Shown here piece after piece: positions 18,478 through 29,724 of a stretch of 64,000 nt of DNA. Each line of letters starts with the position of its first letter. Position 1 is the stretch's first letter. Source of the DNA: Pontibacter russatus. Its GTDB lineage: Bacteria > Bacteroidota > Bacteroidia > Cytophagales > Hymenobacteraceae. The notes beneath the pieces were generated by a model. The model saw only the letters and a program-made list of their open reading frames with translations. It did no database searches and was not told where the DNA came from. Where the stretch lies: assembly GCF_009931655.1 (NCBI RefSeq), contig NZ_CP047984.1, forward strand, positions 3,799,001-3,863,000, in the 5' to 3' direction. A program made the translations under genes and the position numbers.

Positions 18478-19215
18478 GTGAAAGCAGTGAACATCTATAT
18501 CATCACAGGAGCCAGCAAGGGTATTGGCAAGGCAATAGCAGAAGAACTGTTAAAGGACGGAAACAACCAGGTGGTGGGCGTGCAGCGGACCAACAGCATC
18601 AGCCACCCGAACTACCGCCACCAGCCCCTGGATTTCTCTGACATCGATGCCGTGGAGCACAACCTCCAAAAAGTATTTCTGCCTTACCCGGGTGCCGCCA
18701 GGCTGGTGCTGGTGAACAATGCCGGTGTGCTGGGAGACATCGGGTATATAGGCGAAGGGATGCCGAACGAGCGCTTCGAGTTTGTCTTCGATGTGAACGT
18801 GGTGGTGCCAGCCATGCTGATGAACACCTTTCTGCAGGTATATAAAGATCATCCGGCGCAGAAAGTGGTGGTGAACGTGAGTTCCGGTGCGGGAAAGTAC
18901 CCCGTGGACGGTTGGGCCAGCTACTGCGCCTCCAAAGCCGCTATTGATATGCTGTCGCTGACGGTGCAGAAAGAGCAGGAGGTGCGTGGCACCAGTACCC
19001 GCATATATGCCCTTTCGCCGGGGGTGGTGGATACGGCCATGCAGGAGAGCATCCGGGAAGCCGACGCCAGCCGGTTCAGTGCCGTGGAGAAGTTCCGGGA
19101 TTACAAAGCCCACGGAGAGCTGGCCTCGCCGGAGGAAGTAGGCCGGAAGATCGTGCACTTCCTGTATAACACGGAAAACTATAAGGAAGTAATTGTGTCG
19201 GTGCGGGATATGTGA
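18478..19215 (+). CDS. SDR family NAD(P)-dependent oxidoreductase
   Basis: 245 residues from a GTG start. Classical short-chain dehydrogenase: nucleotide-binding TGASKGIG (residues 10-17), NNAG, and the catalytic pair Y149-x3-K153 in SYCASK. The sequence resembles sepiapterin reductase/benzil reductase-type SDRs; the substrate is not deducible. A later GTG at 18487 is possible but would cut the first strand of the Rossmann fold. It is monocistronic: MITE copy B lies upstream and a GC-rich terminator downstream. Confidence 0.85.
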   Translation: MKAVNIYIITGASKGIGKAIAEELLKDGNNQVVGVQRTNSISHPNYRHQPLDFSDIDAVEHNLQKVFLPYPGAARLVLVNNAGVLGDIGYIGEGMPNERFEFVFDVNVVVPAMLMNTFLQVYKDHPAQKVVVNVSSGAGKYPVDGWASYCASKAAIDMLSLTVQKEQEVRGTSTRIYALSPGVVDTAMQESIREADASRFSAVEKFRDYKAHGELASPEEVGRKIVHFLYNTENYKEVIVSVRDM

Positions 19216-19308
19216 GGCCATATATGACACCATATGGCGCAAGCCTTCTGGCTCGTGCGCTATAGTTGCTTTCCAACATTCCTGGTGTCCGGAATGTCAC
19301 AGCCATAT

Positions 19309-19332
19309 AGCCCCGCCCGGAAAGGCGGGGCT
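19309..19332 (+). terminator. Intrinsic terminator after the SDR gene
   Basis: 9-bp GC-rich stem (19309-19317 with 19324-19332), 6-base loop, followed by ttccgctttt. Confidence 0.75.
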
Positions 19333-19409
19333 TTCCGCTTTTGGAGGGATAGACAAATGTTAACAGAAGCGGAGGAAAACGGCTTCATTTATATCAGATT
19401 TTGCAAATG

Positions 19410-19441
19410 TTTGCTTAACTGCGCTGAAAAAAGTAATTTAT
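19410..19441 (+). promoter_or_regulatory. Candidate promoter of the acetate-transport genes
   Basis: TTTG at 19410-19413 and TAATTTAT at 19434-19441, 20 bases apart, approximate the Bacteroidota -33/-7 pair (TTTG / TAnnTTTG). It would give a leader of about 20 bases before the DUF4212 gene. Confidence 0.35.
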
Positions 19442-19469
19442 TCCGGCAAATCATCAGAAGCTACCCAAT

Positions 19470-19730
19470 ATGGATCACAAGGCAAGCATGCAGCAGTACT
19501 GGAAGCGCAACGTGCGCATCCTCCTCACCCTGCTGGGGATATGGTTCATTGTTTCGTTCGGGTGCGGCATCTTGCTGGTCGACGAGCTGAACCGGTTCCG
19601 GCTGGGCGGCTTTAAGCTCGGTTTCTGGTTTGCCCAGCAGGGCGCCATTTACTTCTTCGTACTCATCATCTTCGCCTACGTGTGGCTCATGAACAGGCTC
19701 GACCGCGAGTTTGACGTTGACGAAGCATAA
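19470..19730 (+). CDS. DUF4212 protein, small subunit of a sodium/solute symporter
   Basis: 86 residues with two membrane segments (about 14-35 and 52-75), matching the DUF4212 family (putative solute:sodium symporter small subunit). Members are encoded immediately before a large SSS-family permease, as here (27 bases upstream). The conserved YWKRNVRILLTLLGIWFIVSF opening is visible. It probably acts as an accessory subunit of the acetate/short-chain acid transporter. Confidence 0.9.
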   Translation: MDHKASMQQYWKRNVRILLTLLGIWFIVSFGCGILLVDELNRFRLGGFKLGFWFAQQGAIYFFVLIIFAYVWLMNRLDREFDVDEA

Positions 19731-19757
19731 CCTCCCTCACACCTAAACAAATCCGAA

Positions 19758-21449
19758 ATGGGAATTTTAACCTGGACATACATTCTGGTGGGGCTGAGTT
19801 TCGCCCTTTACATCGGCATTGCCATCTGGTCGCGCGCCGGCTCCACGAAAGAGTTTTATGTGGCGGGCGGCGGCGTGTCGCCGCTGGCGAACGGCATGGC
19901 CACCGCCGCCGACTGGATGTCAGCGGCCTCCTTTATCTCCATGGCGGGCCTCATCTCCTTCATGGGCTACGACGGCTCGGTTTACCTGATGGGCTGGACG
20001 GGCGGCTACGTGCTGCTGGCCCTGCTGCTGGCGCCCTACCTGCGCAAGTTCGGCAAGTTCACCGTCCCTGATTTTGTGGGCGACCGCTATTATTCCCGGA
20101 CCGCGCGGCTGGTGGCCGTGGTCTGCGCCATATTCATCTCGTTTACCTATGTGGCGGGGCAGATGCGGGGCGTGGGCATCGTGTTCTCCCGTTTCCTGGA
20201 GGTGCAGATAGAGACGGGCGTGGTGATCGGGATGGTGATTGTGCTGTTTTATGCGGTGCTGGGCGGCATGAAGGGCATTACCTACACGCAGGTGGCGCAG
20301 TATTGCGTGCTGATTTTCGCCTATATGGTGCCGGCCATTTTCATCTCGCTCATGCTCACCGGCAACCCCATCCCGCAGCTCGGCCTTGGCAGCGAACTGA
20401 AGGAGGGTGGTTATATGCTGGACAAACTCGACGGGATGCTGACGGAGCTGGGCTTCGCTGCCTTCACGAGCGGGAGCAAGGCCACCATCGACGTGTTCTT
20501 TATCACAGCGGCGCTGATGGTGGGCACCGCCGGGCTGCCGCACGTGATCGTGCGCTTCTTCACGGTGCCGCGCGTGCGCGATGCCCGGATGTCGGCTGGC
20601 TACGCGCTGGTTTTCATTGCCATTTTATATACCACCGCGCCGGCCGTCGGAGCTTTCGGGATGTACAACATGCTGCAGACCACCAGCAACCAGCCCATAG
20701 CCGATATGCCCCAGTGGGTGACCAACTGGCAGAAAACGGGCCTGATTGCCCTGGACGACAAGAACGGCGACGGACGCATCCAGTATGTAAAAGGCCCGGA
20801 GCAGAACGAGCTGATCATCGACAAAGACATCATGGTGCTGGCCAACCCCGAGATTGCGCAGCTGCCCAACTGGGTGATTGCGCTGGTGGCGGCGGGCGGG
20901 CTGGCGGCGGCGCTCTCCACGGCGGCGGGCTTGCTGCTGGTTATCTCCACGTCCATCTCCCACGACCTGCTGAAGAAGTCTTTCATGCCGGATATCTCGG
21001 AGAAAAGCGAGTTGATTGCGGCCCGCGTGGCCGCCGCTGTAGCCGTGATTGTCGCGGGGTATTTCGGCATCAACCCGCCGGGCTTTGTGGCCGAGGTGGT
21101 GGCTTTTGCCTTCGGCCTGGCCGCCGCGTCGTTTTTCCCGGTCATCATCATGGGCATCTTCTCGAAGCGCATGAACCGGGAGGGGGCCATCGCCGGGATG
21201 GTGACCGGGCTGGTGTTCACCATCGCCTATATATCCTACTTCAAGTTCATCAGCCCCGAGATGGACAAGCCTGAGAACTGGCTGTTCCATATATCGCCGG
21301 AGGGCATCGGGACGCTGGGGATGATCCTGAACTTTGCCGTCTCCTTCGCCGTCTCCCGGATGACGCCGCCTCCGCCCGTCGCTGTGCAGGAACTGGTGGA
21401 GGAGATACGGGTGCCGCGCGGTGCAGAAGCCGCCGCCGTGGCGCATTAG
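19758..21449 (+). CDS. Sodium:solute symporter family protein (ActP-like, acetate transport)
   Basis: 563 residues with about 13 hydrophobic helices, of the SSS family subgroup that pairs with DUF4212 (VC_2705-type). [32 protein letters not shown] is the conserved first-helix region. A loop near residue 335 (DDKNGDGRI) looks like an EF-hand calcium loop, a feature I recall from this subgroup. With the small subunit and acs downstream, uptake of acetate or a similar short acid is the likely role. A strong terminator follows, so acs has its own promoter. Confidence 0.9.
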   Translation: MGILTWTYILVGLSFALYIGIAIWSRAGSTKEFYVAGGGVSPLANGMATAADWMSAASFISMAGLISFMGYDGSVYLMGWTGGYVLLALLLAPYLRKFGKFTVPDFVGDRYYSRTARLVAVVCAIFISFTYVAGQMRGVGIVFSRFLEVQIETGVVIGMVIVLFYAVLGGMKGITYTQVAQYCVLIFAYMVPAIFISLMLTGNPIPQLGLGSELKEGGYMLDKLDGMLTELGFAAFTSGSKATIDVFFITAALMVGTAGLPHVIVRFFTVPRVRDARMSAGYALVFIAILYTTAPAVGAFGMYNMLQTTSNQPIADMPQWVTNWQKTGLIALDDKNGDGRIQYVKGPEQNELIIDKDIMVLANPEIAQLPNWVIALVAAGGLAAALSTAAGLLLVISTSISHDLLKKSFMPDISEKSELIAARVAAAVAVIVAGYFGINPPGFVAEVVAFAFGLAAASFFPVIIMGIFSKRMNREGAIAGMVTGLVFTIAYISYFKFISPEMDKPENWLFHISPEGIGTLGMILNFAVSFAVSRMTPPPPVAVQELVEEIRVPRGAEAAAVAH

Positions 21450-21471
21450 CACCGCCGCCTCCAGTGGAAGG

Positions 21472-21516
21472 AACGGCAGACAAAAGCAGCCTGTGCAGGT
21501 GCTTTTGTCTGCCGTT
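21472..21516 (+). terminator. Intrinsic terminator after the symporter gene
   Basis: 17-bp perfect stem (21472-21488 with 21500-21516) ending in gccgttttgcc. Confidence 0.8.
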
Positions 21517-21709
21517 TTGCCTAACTTATATCGGAGCGGCCGCATATTTCCTGCCGCCCCGCCGCAGACAGGCCTAATACAGTTGTTTGAACACAGGAAC
21601 CAGCGGGGAGCCACGGTCGCGTAGGATTTATATATCCCATGCCGCAGATGGACTGCGTATATATAAAAGCACTCAAAATATATAGTACCGCATATAAACA
21701 CTTTGCTTT

Positions 21710-23608
<1,899 letters not shown>

Positions 23609-23631
23609 CGCTGAGGAAAGCTCTTGTTGAA

Positions 23632-23659
23632 AAATCCTGCAGCTCATACTGCAGGATTT
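23632..23659 (+). terminator. Intrinsic terminator after acs
   Basis: 11-bp stem (23632-23642 with 23649-23659), 6-base loop, then AT-rich tail. Confidence 0.75.
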
Positions 23660-23664
23660 ATATT

Positions 23665-24001
23665 ATGGTAAAAGAAGGGGGTTGTTGGGTTTTGAATGAT
23701 ATTTTTTCTGCGGATAGCTTTTTTATAATGATACTTACTTTACCATTTGCTGTTAATTATGAAAGTAGAGAAAAAATTATATTTATGTAGGTTTTATCAT
23801 GAAACCTGTCTAGAGTTTCCGGTAAGAGCTTAAATCAGGGTTTGAAACAGCTTTCAAAGCTGCAATCACTTCAAAATCTATGATTTTTAAGGCACAATTG
23901 AGACTATTTTACTGCTGACTCTATTCATATGGTATCAAAAACCGGCAAAAATCAGAAACCCTAAACAGCTTCATGTTGTGCGAAATAAATGATAAAATAA
24001 A
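23665..24001. other. AT-rich gene-free stretch at the edge of the HEPN island
   Basis: About 340 bases, much richer in A+T than the flanking genes. No coding sequence recognised. It marks the left border of a compositional island that runs to about 25.6 kb. Confidence 0.5.
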
Positions 24002-24670
24002 ATGAACAGAATAGATGAAGTAGAAACAGGAGGTATAGATGTTCATCCTTTCGCATTCTATCCTGAAATGATTCAATGGAAGCTTCAACAAAAAAATAAT
24101 GTAACAATAGAGCACTTGCACAAGTCCTTAGCAATCTCGATTATTATTGACTGTGCATGTTTAATAGAGGGAGTACTTAATATAATTAATAAAGAATTGC
24201 TTCAGGACGCACGGCACTCAAAAAATTCACTACAACATCGGTTACTAACTCTATTAGAGCAACGCCTTGAAAAGGGTCAATTTAGTGAATATACTAATAT
24301 ATATAGTACTCTCGTGGGTAGGGAGATAAAAGTTTTGGTGGGAAATGAATCTTGGAAAAGCATTGTGACATTGTTCTCTTTTAGGAATAATTTGGTTCAT
24401 GGAAACGTAATTGAAATTACCGAACATAAATCAAATCGAGGAGTTAGGGTTGAAGTTTTTAACACCTATAAAAGAATTTATGAATATCTTCTGGAGAAGA
24501 AGTTGATTGATGTATATACTCTCGAACCTGAAAACCTTTTGTTCAACGAAAGTATTTTATCATTCTTCTATGAATCAACAATAGGATTTATCAGAGTGTT
24601 AGTGAAAAATGCGCCTAAGCGCTCACAAGACTATATAAGAGAGATGACTACCTTTTTAGAGAGTAAATAA
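24002..24670 (+). CDS. HEPN-like hypothetical protein
   Basis: 222 residues, AT-rich codon use unlike its neighbours. I do not recognise a named family. Residues 40-60 form a hydrophobic helix (SLAISIIIDCACLIEGVLN), and residues 127-134 hold FRNNLVHG, with R128 and H133 in the spacing of the HEPN RNase signature (R-x4-H). The whole chain is predicted mostly helical by eye, as in HEPN domains, which are found in toxin, abortive-infection and other defence proteins. It lies 136 bases upstream of a MntA/HepT pair and could be a third component or an independent defence gene. Confident as a gene, moderately as HEPN. Confidence 0.65.
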   Translation: MNRIDEVETGGIDVHPFAFYPEMIQWKLQQKNNVTIEHLHKSLAISIIIDCACLIEGVLNIINKELLQDARHSKNSLQHRLLTLLEQRLEKGQFSEYTNIYSTLVGREIKVLVGNESWKSIVTLFSFRNNLVHGNVIEITEHKSNRGVRVEVFNTYKRIYEYLLEKKLIDVYTLEPENLLFNESILSFFYESTIGFIRVLVKNAPKRSQDYIREMTTFLESK

Positions 24671-24806
24671 GGCCATATTGGGGAGGAGGCATTTTTGTAT
24701 TTGTTCCTTTTGGACGCTGAAGTAATGAAAATATAGACTTGGAATATCATGTTTTTTAAAAGCAACTAATCATATATATAATATTCCAAAACAGTTATAA
24801 TAGGGT

Positions 24807-25097
24807 ATGATTACAAAGTATGACATTCTCTCCAAACTGAAAGAGCTGAAACCAGCACTTAACAGAGACTATGCGGTTAAAGAAATTGGATTGTTCGGTT
24901 CATTTTCGGACGATTCGTACAATGAGCACAGTGACATTGACTTACTGGTGGAACTGGAAAGGCCTATCGGGTGGAAATTCTTCTCCCTGGAGCTATACCT
25001 CGAGAAAATATTTGGCCGAAAAATCGACCTGGTGACTAAAAATGCGCTCAAAGACCAGATCAAAGACGGTATCCTGCAGCAAGTTGAATACGTGTAA
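24807..25097 (+). CDS. mntA: MNT-type nucleotidyltransferase antitoxin (MntA-like)
   Basis: 96 residues. Minimal nucleotidyltransferase with the signature GS-x10-D-x-D: G31-S32 and D43/D45 in GSFSDDSYNEHSDID. Characterised MntA antitoxins AMPylate a tyrosine of the cognate HepT toxin and so silence its RNase. The stop codon is directly followed by the HepT start, the usual gene order in this class. Confidence 0.9.
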   Translation: MITKYDILSKLKELKPALNRDYAVKEIGLFGSFSDDSYNEHSDIDLLVELERPIGWKFFSLELYLEKIFGRKIDLVTKNALKDQIKDGILQQVEYV

Positions 25098-25448
25098 GTG
25101 AAGAGGAATAGAAGAACATATAGAATGTATCTTGAAGACATTCTTGTGTCTATTAACCGCATAGTTGAATATATGGAGGGGTATACCTTTGTTGACTTCA
25201 AGAGAGATCATAAAACAGTTGATGCGGTGATTCGGAATTTCGAGGTTATCGGAGAAGCCTCAAATAAATTGCCGAAGGAAATAAAATCAAAATATCCGAT
25301 GGTTCCTTGGGCTGAGATGTACTTGTTGAGAAACAAGATTTCTCATGAGTACTTTGGAGTTGACTTTGAAATAATCTGGGATGTTGCCACGAATCATTTA
25401 CCTGACAATAAAATTCAAATAGAAGAAATATTGAATAAAGAAAAGTAA
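25098..25448 (+). CDS. hepT: HepT-like HEPN ribonuclease toxin (DUF86)
   Basis: 116 residues from a GTG start that abuts the antitoxin stop. DUF86/HEPN fold with the catalytic and AMPylation motif R-x4-H-x-Y: R78, H83, Y85 in RNKISHEY. In studied pairs this protein cleaves RNA (for example tRNA ends) unless the tyrosine is AMPylated by MntA. All key residues are present, so the toxin looks active. The pair is low in GC and is followed by noncoding sequence to 25638. Confidence 0.9.
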   Translation: MKRNRRTYRMYLEDILVSINRIVEYMEGYTFVDFKRDHKTVDAVIRNFEVIGEASNKLPKEIKSKYPMVPWAEMYLLRNKISHEYFGVDFEIIWDVATNHLPDNKIQIEEILNKEK

Positions 25449-25638
25449 AGAAGCAAACTAATGCCGGGCAGTTTTAGGTAAGACTAAGCAATTTTCCCCG
25501 CTATAACTCTCTTACTTATCTTGCAAACAGCTAAGGGAAGGCTATTTCACAACAACTAACAATTACCAATCAGCAATTCCCACTACCTTGCCTCCAAGGC
25601 ATATCCTATGCCTATATGTAATCACCTTTTAAAGCACG

Positions 25639-26349
25639 CTACAAATGCAGGTAATACGGCTGCAGCAGTGCTATAAACTCCTGTGTGTAGGTTGCCTTGT
25701 CGGCCTCCCGTATATATAGCCGCCTGCTTAGAGGCTGGCCTACAGGGGCAAAGCCGAATGTCTGGATATGGCGGATGCACTTGCCGCCTCTATAGGTGAA
25801 GACCTCCACCGTTTCTGCTAAGTGAAAACCGTATGCCTGCGCCGCTTTCTGAAAAAGGGCCGCTTCGGCAGGTGGGAGCAAGAGGAACAGGTGGCCCTGC
25901 GGCGTGAGGTGCTGCCGTGCGAAATGCAAGATGTCCTCGAAAAGCAAGTCGCCGGTGTGGCGTGCGGTATTTTTGGCCGCATTCTCTGATTTGAGCGAGG
26001 CCAGGAAAAACGGCGGGTTTGATAAAATCACGTCATAGGGCTGCTGTGCCGCATAATGTTGTAGCGGCTCAGCGTGCAGCCGAAGCCGGTCAGCCCAGGG
26101 ACTCACCGCGAAGTTCTCCCTCGCCTGCACCTGCGCCTCCGGATTTATTTCCACGGCATCCACCACAGCCTCGCTTCGCTGCGCCACCATCAGCGACAGC
26201 AATCCGGTGCCTGCCCCAATGTCCAGCACCCGCCGCGCACCCGCCACATCTATATAAGCCCCGAAAAGGCAGGAATCCGTACACACCTTCATCGCACACC
26301 TGTCCTGCGCTACCCGGAACTGCTTAAACTGGAAAAAGTCGTTTGGCAT
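25639..26349 (-). CDS. trmN6: tRNA1(Val) (adenine(37)-N6)-methyltransferase
   Basis: 236 residues. SAM-dependent methyltransferase making m6A at position 37 of tRNA1(Val) (YfiC/TrmN6 family). The N-terminal FQFKQFRVAQDRCAMKVCTDSCLFGAY is typical of the family; SAM motif I is LDIGAGTGL (42-50) and the catalytic NPPFF motif starts at N111. The adjoining intergenic region upstream contains GAATGAGTG-type repeats. Confidence 0.93.
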   Translation of the reverse strand: MPNDFFQFKQFRVAQDRCAMKVCTDSCLFGAYIDVAGARRVLDIGAGTGLLSLMVAQRSEAVVDAVEINPEAQVQARENFAVSPWADRLRLHAEPLQHYAAQQPYDVILSNPPFFLASLKSENAAKNTARHTGDLLFEDILHFARQHLTPQGHLFLLLPPAEAALFQKAAQAYGFHLAETVEVFTYRGGKCIRHIQTFGFAPVGQPLSRRLYIREADKATYTQEFIALLQPYYLHL

Positions 26350-26360
26350 GGGGAGGAAGT

Positions 26361-26622
26361 CTTGAATGAGTGATTCAGTGATTGAGTGAATAGAGAGAAT
26401 TTTGAATGAGCGGAGATTGGTATATATAGAATTTGAAAGGCTATCCTGAAATCATCTAGGCTCAGATAGTTAATGTTCTTTGCAACTTGCCCACAAGATC
26501 CCCCGAATCAAGTTCGGGATTTACCACTTGCAGGACGACAGATGAGGGGGAAAAGAATTTATTCAGTTATTCAATTATTCAAAATTCACTCATCCACTCA
26601 ACCACTCATTCAAAATTCAGAG
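26361..26622. repeat. GAATGAGTG-type inverted repeats between trmN6 and rnhA
   Basis: Left arm about 26361-26413 (gaatgagtgattcagtg, gattgagtgaat, ttttgaatgagcgg) and right arm about 26561-26622 in inverted orientation (ttcaaaattcactcatcc, actcaaccactcattc). They enclose about 150 bases without a gene. The right arm runs up to the rnhA stop codon. Confidence 0.7.
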
Positions 26623-26623
26623 C

Positions 26624-27088
26624 TCAACCCGGCTGCGAGGCACCGGACTCGAAGCCCTGGTCGATGAGCAGGCTGGGGGAGAGGGCGCTGGCAACGGCCA
26701 ATTCGTCGCAGCGTTCGTTTTCGGGATGGCCGTTGTGGCCGCGTATCCACACAAATTTTACCTGGTGCTTCGGGTAGATGCGCAGGAAACGGGCCCACAG
26801 GTCGGCGTTGGCTTTGCCCTTGAAGCCTTTCTTCTGCCAGCCGAACACCCAGCGCTTTTCCACGGCGTCCACCACGTATTTTGAGTCGGAGTAAACAGTA
26901 ACGGGCATGCCGGGCTTGGTGATGGCCTCCAGCCCCACAATCACGGCCAGTAGTTCCATGCGGTTGTTCGTGGTTTTGCGGAAGCCCTCGCTCATTTCCT
27001 TTACATGCTGCTTCCAGCGCAAAATCACGCCATAGCCGCCAGGGCCGGGGTTTCCGCGGGAAGAGCCGTCTGTAAAAAGTTCGATCAT
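26624..27088 (-). CDS. rnhA: Ribonuclease HI
   Basis: 154 residues. Cleaves RNA in RNA/DNA hybrids. The DEDD catalytic set is complete: D7 in FTDGSSRGNPG, E45 in NNRMELLAV, D68 in YSDSKYV, D128 in ENERCDELA, with the handle GHNGH at 118-121. The C-terminal tail (about 140-154) ends next to the low-complexity repeat. The gene is bracketed by inverted GAATGAGTG-type repeats (26561-26622 and 27095-27165). Confidence 0.96.
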   Translation of the reverse strand: MIELFTDGSSRGNPGPGGYGVILRWKQHVKEMSEGFRKTTNNRMELLAVIVGLEAITKPGMPVTVYSDSKYVVDAVEKRWVFGWQKKGFKGKANADLWARFLRIYPKHQVKFVWIRGHNGHPENERCDELAVASALSPSLLIDQGFESGASQPG

Positions 27089-27094
27089 GGGTTA

Positions 27095-27165
27095 GTTTTG
27101 AATGAGCGGATGAGTGATTGAGCAAATTAATTTTGAATGACTGACTTTTGAATGACTGAATAATC
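27095..27165. repeat. GAATGAGTG-type repeat upstream of rnhA
   Basis: Units ttttgaatgagcgg, atgagtgattgag, attttgaatgactg, cttttgaatgactg in direct tandem; inverted relative to the copy at 26561-26622 on the other side of rnhA. Confidence 0.7.
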
Positions 27166-27295
27166 TTTCCCCTGATAAATCATCCTATATGGGGCCTGGT
27201 GGCTGGGCATAAACCGCTTACTACCTAAAGCTATATCCTCTCGACTTAAATACAGGCTCCATGAATTCAATTGTTCAAAACTCAGTTATTCATAA

Positions 27296-27871
27296 TTATA
27301 AATTCGTCTTGAAGAGCTTGATAGCGATGGCCAGCAGGATGATGCCGAAAATCTTACGGAGGGCGTCGGCACCCGACTTGCCGAGCTTTCGCTCTATGTA
27401 GGCCGAGCCTTTGAGCACCACATATACGAAGCCCAGGTTTAGGACAATGCCCACCAGCACGTTCGGGAGGGAGTAGGCGGCGCGCAGCGAGAGGAGCGTC
27501 GTCATGGTGCCGGCCCCCACGATCAGCGGGAACGCCAGCGGCACAATGGAGCCGCTCTTCGACTCCGGGTCACTGTGGAAAAAGTCCTTTCCCAGGATCA
27601 TCTCCAGGCCGATCAGGAAGATGATGATGGCCCCGGCCATGGCGAAGGATTGGAAATCAATGGCGAACAGTTTAAGGATAGACTCGCCCAGGAACAGGAA
27701 CGCGATCATCAGGATGGCAGACACAATGGTTGCCTTGCCCGACTCTATACGGCCCTCGCGCTTGCGCAGCTCGATGATGATGGGGATGGAGCCGATGATA
27801 TCGATGACGGCAAAGAGCGTGAGCGTGACAGAAGCTATCTCCTTGAAACTAAAAATGTCGTTTAAGTTCAC
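27296..27871 (-). CDS. MarC family membrane protein
   Basis: 191 residues with six hydrophobic helices, of the MarC/UPF0056 family. The opening TLTLFAVIDIIGSIPIIIELRK and the inner PLAFPLIVGAGTMTT are the two conserved half-repeat motifs. The family's role is unresolved (the old link to multiple antibiotic resistance was not upheld). Several TATATA runs lie upstream. Single gene, no clear operon. Confidence 0.9.
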   Translation of the reverse strand: MNLNDIFSFKEIASVTLTLFAVIDIIGSIPIIIELRKREGRIESGKATIVSAILMIAFLFLGESILKLFAIDFQSFAMAGAIIIFLIGLEMILGKDFFHSDPESKSGSIVPLAFPLIVGAGTMTTLLSLRAAYSLPNVLVGIVLNLGFVYVVLKGSAYIERKLGKSGADALRKIFGIILLAIAIKLFKTNL

Positions 27872-27980
27872 CTTATTTATATATGCGGAGTTGCGCGGGT
27901 TATATATAAACAGGGTAGTTATTTACCGTTGTCTTATATATAGCCACGCCACCTTGTCTCAAGCCGCAAAGGTAGTAGAC

Positions 27981-29042
27981 TTAAGCGTAATAGTGCAGGA
28001 AAAAGCGCTTCAGTTCTTCGTACTCTTCGTCGAGGATAGCCGGAAAGTTGGCAATGCGGAAGGTATTGCGGGCCCAGGGGCCGTAGCCGTTGCCCAGGCG
28101 CATGTCATGGGACAGGGCGCGCTTCTTCAACTCGTCCACCAGCTTCTCGCTTCCCTGCAGCGCCAGCACTGTTTTAGACCGCACCTCCTCGTTCTCCACC
28201 AGCAGCGTGATATCCGTGAACTGCGCGAAAAAGGCATATAAATCCTGTGCCCTGGCGGTCAGCTCCCCGTCAATGGTCTTGATAAAGGGTCGGTCTTCGA
28301 GCACGCGCTTCATCAGGTACAGGTTGAGCACGTTGGGCGTGTGCGTGGTCTGGTAATTCAGCATCTTCTCATATATAGAAACCATGCTGTTATAGTGTGC
28401 CCGCTCGGCTATTTTCTTCGCCCGGAAAATGGTGCGCGGCGAGCAGGCCATCACGGCCAGCCCGGCGGGCAGGCCAAAGCACTTCTGCACCGAGGCAAAC
28501 CATATATCCGCCTTAATCATTTTGAGGTTGAGACCCGCCATGGAAGAGGTCGCGTCCACGGCAATCAGGGTGTCGCGGAAACGGTTGTGCAGGTTCAGGA
28601 TGCAGGTAGGCGTCACCTGCGTGCCGTTCGATGTCTCGTTCTGCGTGAAGCAGATCAACTCCGTATCCGGGCTCACCTGTACCTCATGCACCGGCATGGG
28701 GCTGTTCAGGTCAAACGCAAATCCCTCGGAATTGGGGCGCAGCTTTTTAGCATACTGAAACCACTTCTCCCCGAACGAGCCGTTGTATATATGGGAGCTC
28801 TTGTTTTTGGTGAGGCTCTGGATGAGTATTTCCCAGCACTCCGTGGCCGAGGACGTGAAGAAGATGTGGTAGTCCTGCGGAATGTTGAGCCTGCGCCTGA
28901 TAAGCCCGACCAGGTCGCGCGACAGCTGCACGAACTGATCTCCTCTGTGTGGCGTGCTCATGATTCCTTCGTCATACGCGTCTACCAGGTAGTTACGTAC
29001 TTCAGGGTATACTTTGGAGGGGCCTGGATAGAAGTTGAGCAT
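27981..29042 (-). CDS. Aminotransferase class V, phosphoserine aminotransferase-like
   Basis: 353 residues, PLP-dependent fold type I. The opening FYPGPSKVYPEVR resembles SerC-type enzymes (N-terminal phosphate-binding region). The PLP lysine is K187 in WFASVQKCFGLPAG, and D163 in AVDATSSMAG contacts the ring nitrogen. It is shorter than and differs from canonical SerC in the HRS/HRG loop (STPHRGDQF), so alanine-glyoxylate-type or serine metabolism are both possible. No adjacent serA to settle this. Confidence 0.82.
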   Translation of the reverse strand: MLNFYPGPSKVYPEVRNYLVDAYDEGIMSTPHRGDQFVQLSRDLVGLIRRRLNIPQDYHIFFTSSATECWEILIQSLTKNKSSHIYNGSFGEKWFQYAKKLRPNSEGFAFDLNSPMPVHEVQVSPDTELICFTQNETSNGTQVTPTCILNLHNRFRDTLIAVDATSSMAGLNLKMIKADIWFASVQKCFGLPAGLAVMACSPRTIFRAKKIAERAHYNSMVSIYEKMLNYQTTHTPNVLNLYLMKRVLEDRPFIKTIDGELTARAQDLYAFFAQFTDITLLVENEEVRSKTVLALQGSEKLVDELKKRALSHDMRLGNGYGPWARNTFRIANFPAILDEEYEELKRFFLHYYA

Positions 29043-29126
29043 GCGCGTAAAGGTATTGAATTTATATAGTAATAACTATATATAATCTTGGTGAAAAAGC
29101 TGACGCCTGTATAACGGCCAGGCAAG

Positions 29127-29582
29127 CTAATTCTTTGCACCGAACCCGATTTGTTTTGGCTTCAGGCGCTCAAAGTACTGAAGCGCAAGCCGGTAACTTT
29201 CCAGTCCGAAGCCGCTGATGCTGCCTTTGCAGTAAGGCGCGATCATGCTCTTGTGGCGGAAGGCCTCGCGGGCGTATACGTTGGAGATGTGAACCTCCAC
29301 CACCGGCACCTCTATCGCCTTGATGGCATCAGAGAGGGCCACGGAGGTATGGGTGTAGGCGCCGGCGTTAAAGATGATGCCTTTGTAGTCGCTGAAGCCC
29401 ACCTCATGCAGCTTGTCTATCAGCGCGCCCTCCGTGTTCGACTGAAAGTAGGAGAGCTCCAGCGCCGGCAGGTCTTGCTTCAACTCCTCAAAATAATCTT
29501 CGAAAGAGCGGCTGCCATATATTGATTTCTCGCGGTGGCCCAGCAGGTTCAGGTTCGGGCCGTTCAGGATAAGGATCTTCAT
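29127..29582 (-). CDS. aroQ: 3-dehydroquinate dehydratase, type II
   Basis: 151 residues from the ATG at 29582, chosen because the family begins MKILILNGPNLNLLG; an ATG seven codons earlier is less likely. Third step of the shikimate pathway. The catalytic tyrosine Y22 (SIYGS lid loop) and the EVHISN and SGFG motifs are visible. A TACCTTTG box on the minus strand (29617-29624) gives a leader of about 30 bases. It is divergent from xerD. Confidence 0.95.
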   Translation of the reverse strand: MKILILNGPNLNLLGHREKSIYGSRSFEDYFEELKQDLPALELSYFQSNTEGALIDKLHEVGFSDYKGIIFNAGAYTHTSVALSDAIKAIEVPVVEVHISNVYAREAFRHKSMIAPYCKGSISGFGLESYRLALQYFERLKPKQIGFGAKN

Positions 29583-29616
29583 AGGTTGGGTATCGTATTG
29601 CAAATTTCCGAGGCTA

Positions 29617-29624
29617 CAAAGGTA
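29617..29624 (-). promoter_or_regulatory. Candidate -7 promoter box for aroQ
   Basis: TACCTTTG on the minus strand, matching TAnnTTTG, 35 bases before the aroQ start. No clear -33 box. Confidence 0.4.
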
Positions 29625-29633
29625 CGTATTAAG

Positions 29634-29641
29634 TATCTTTG
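29634..29641 (+). promoter_or_regulatory. Candidate -7 promoter box for xerD
   Basis: TATCTTTG, matching TAnnTTTG; would leave a leader of about 115 bases that includes the TAATTTTTAATTTC repeat. Confidence 0.35.
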
Positions 29642-29724
29642 CTGTTGGAAAATTGTTTGATTGTTGGATGTGTAAATTGCTGCGGGAACATGAATGTCAC
29701 CTTAACAAGTGCATTTTACTCATC

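Noticed and set aside
19234..19590. Plus-strand frame upstream of the DUF4212 gene
   Set aside because: It runs through the terminator and into the DUF4212 gene in another frame; the DUF4212 frame has clear family similarity.
26473..26777. Plus-strand frames between trmN6 and rnhA
   Set aside because: They consist largely of the GAATGAGTG-type repeat and antisense rnhA.
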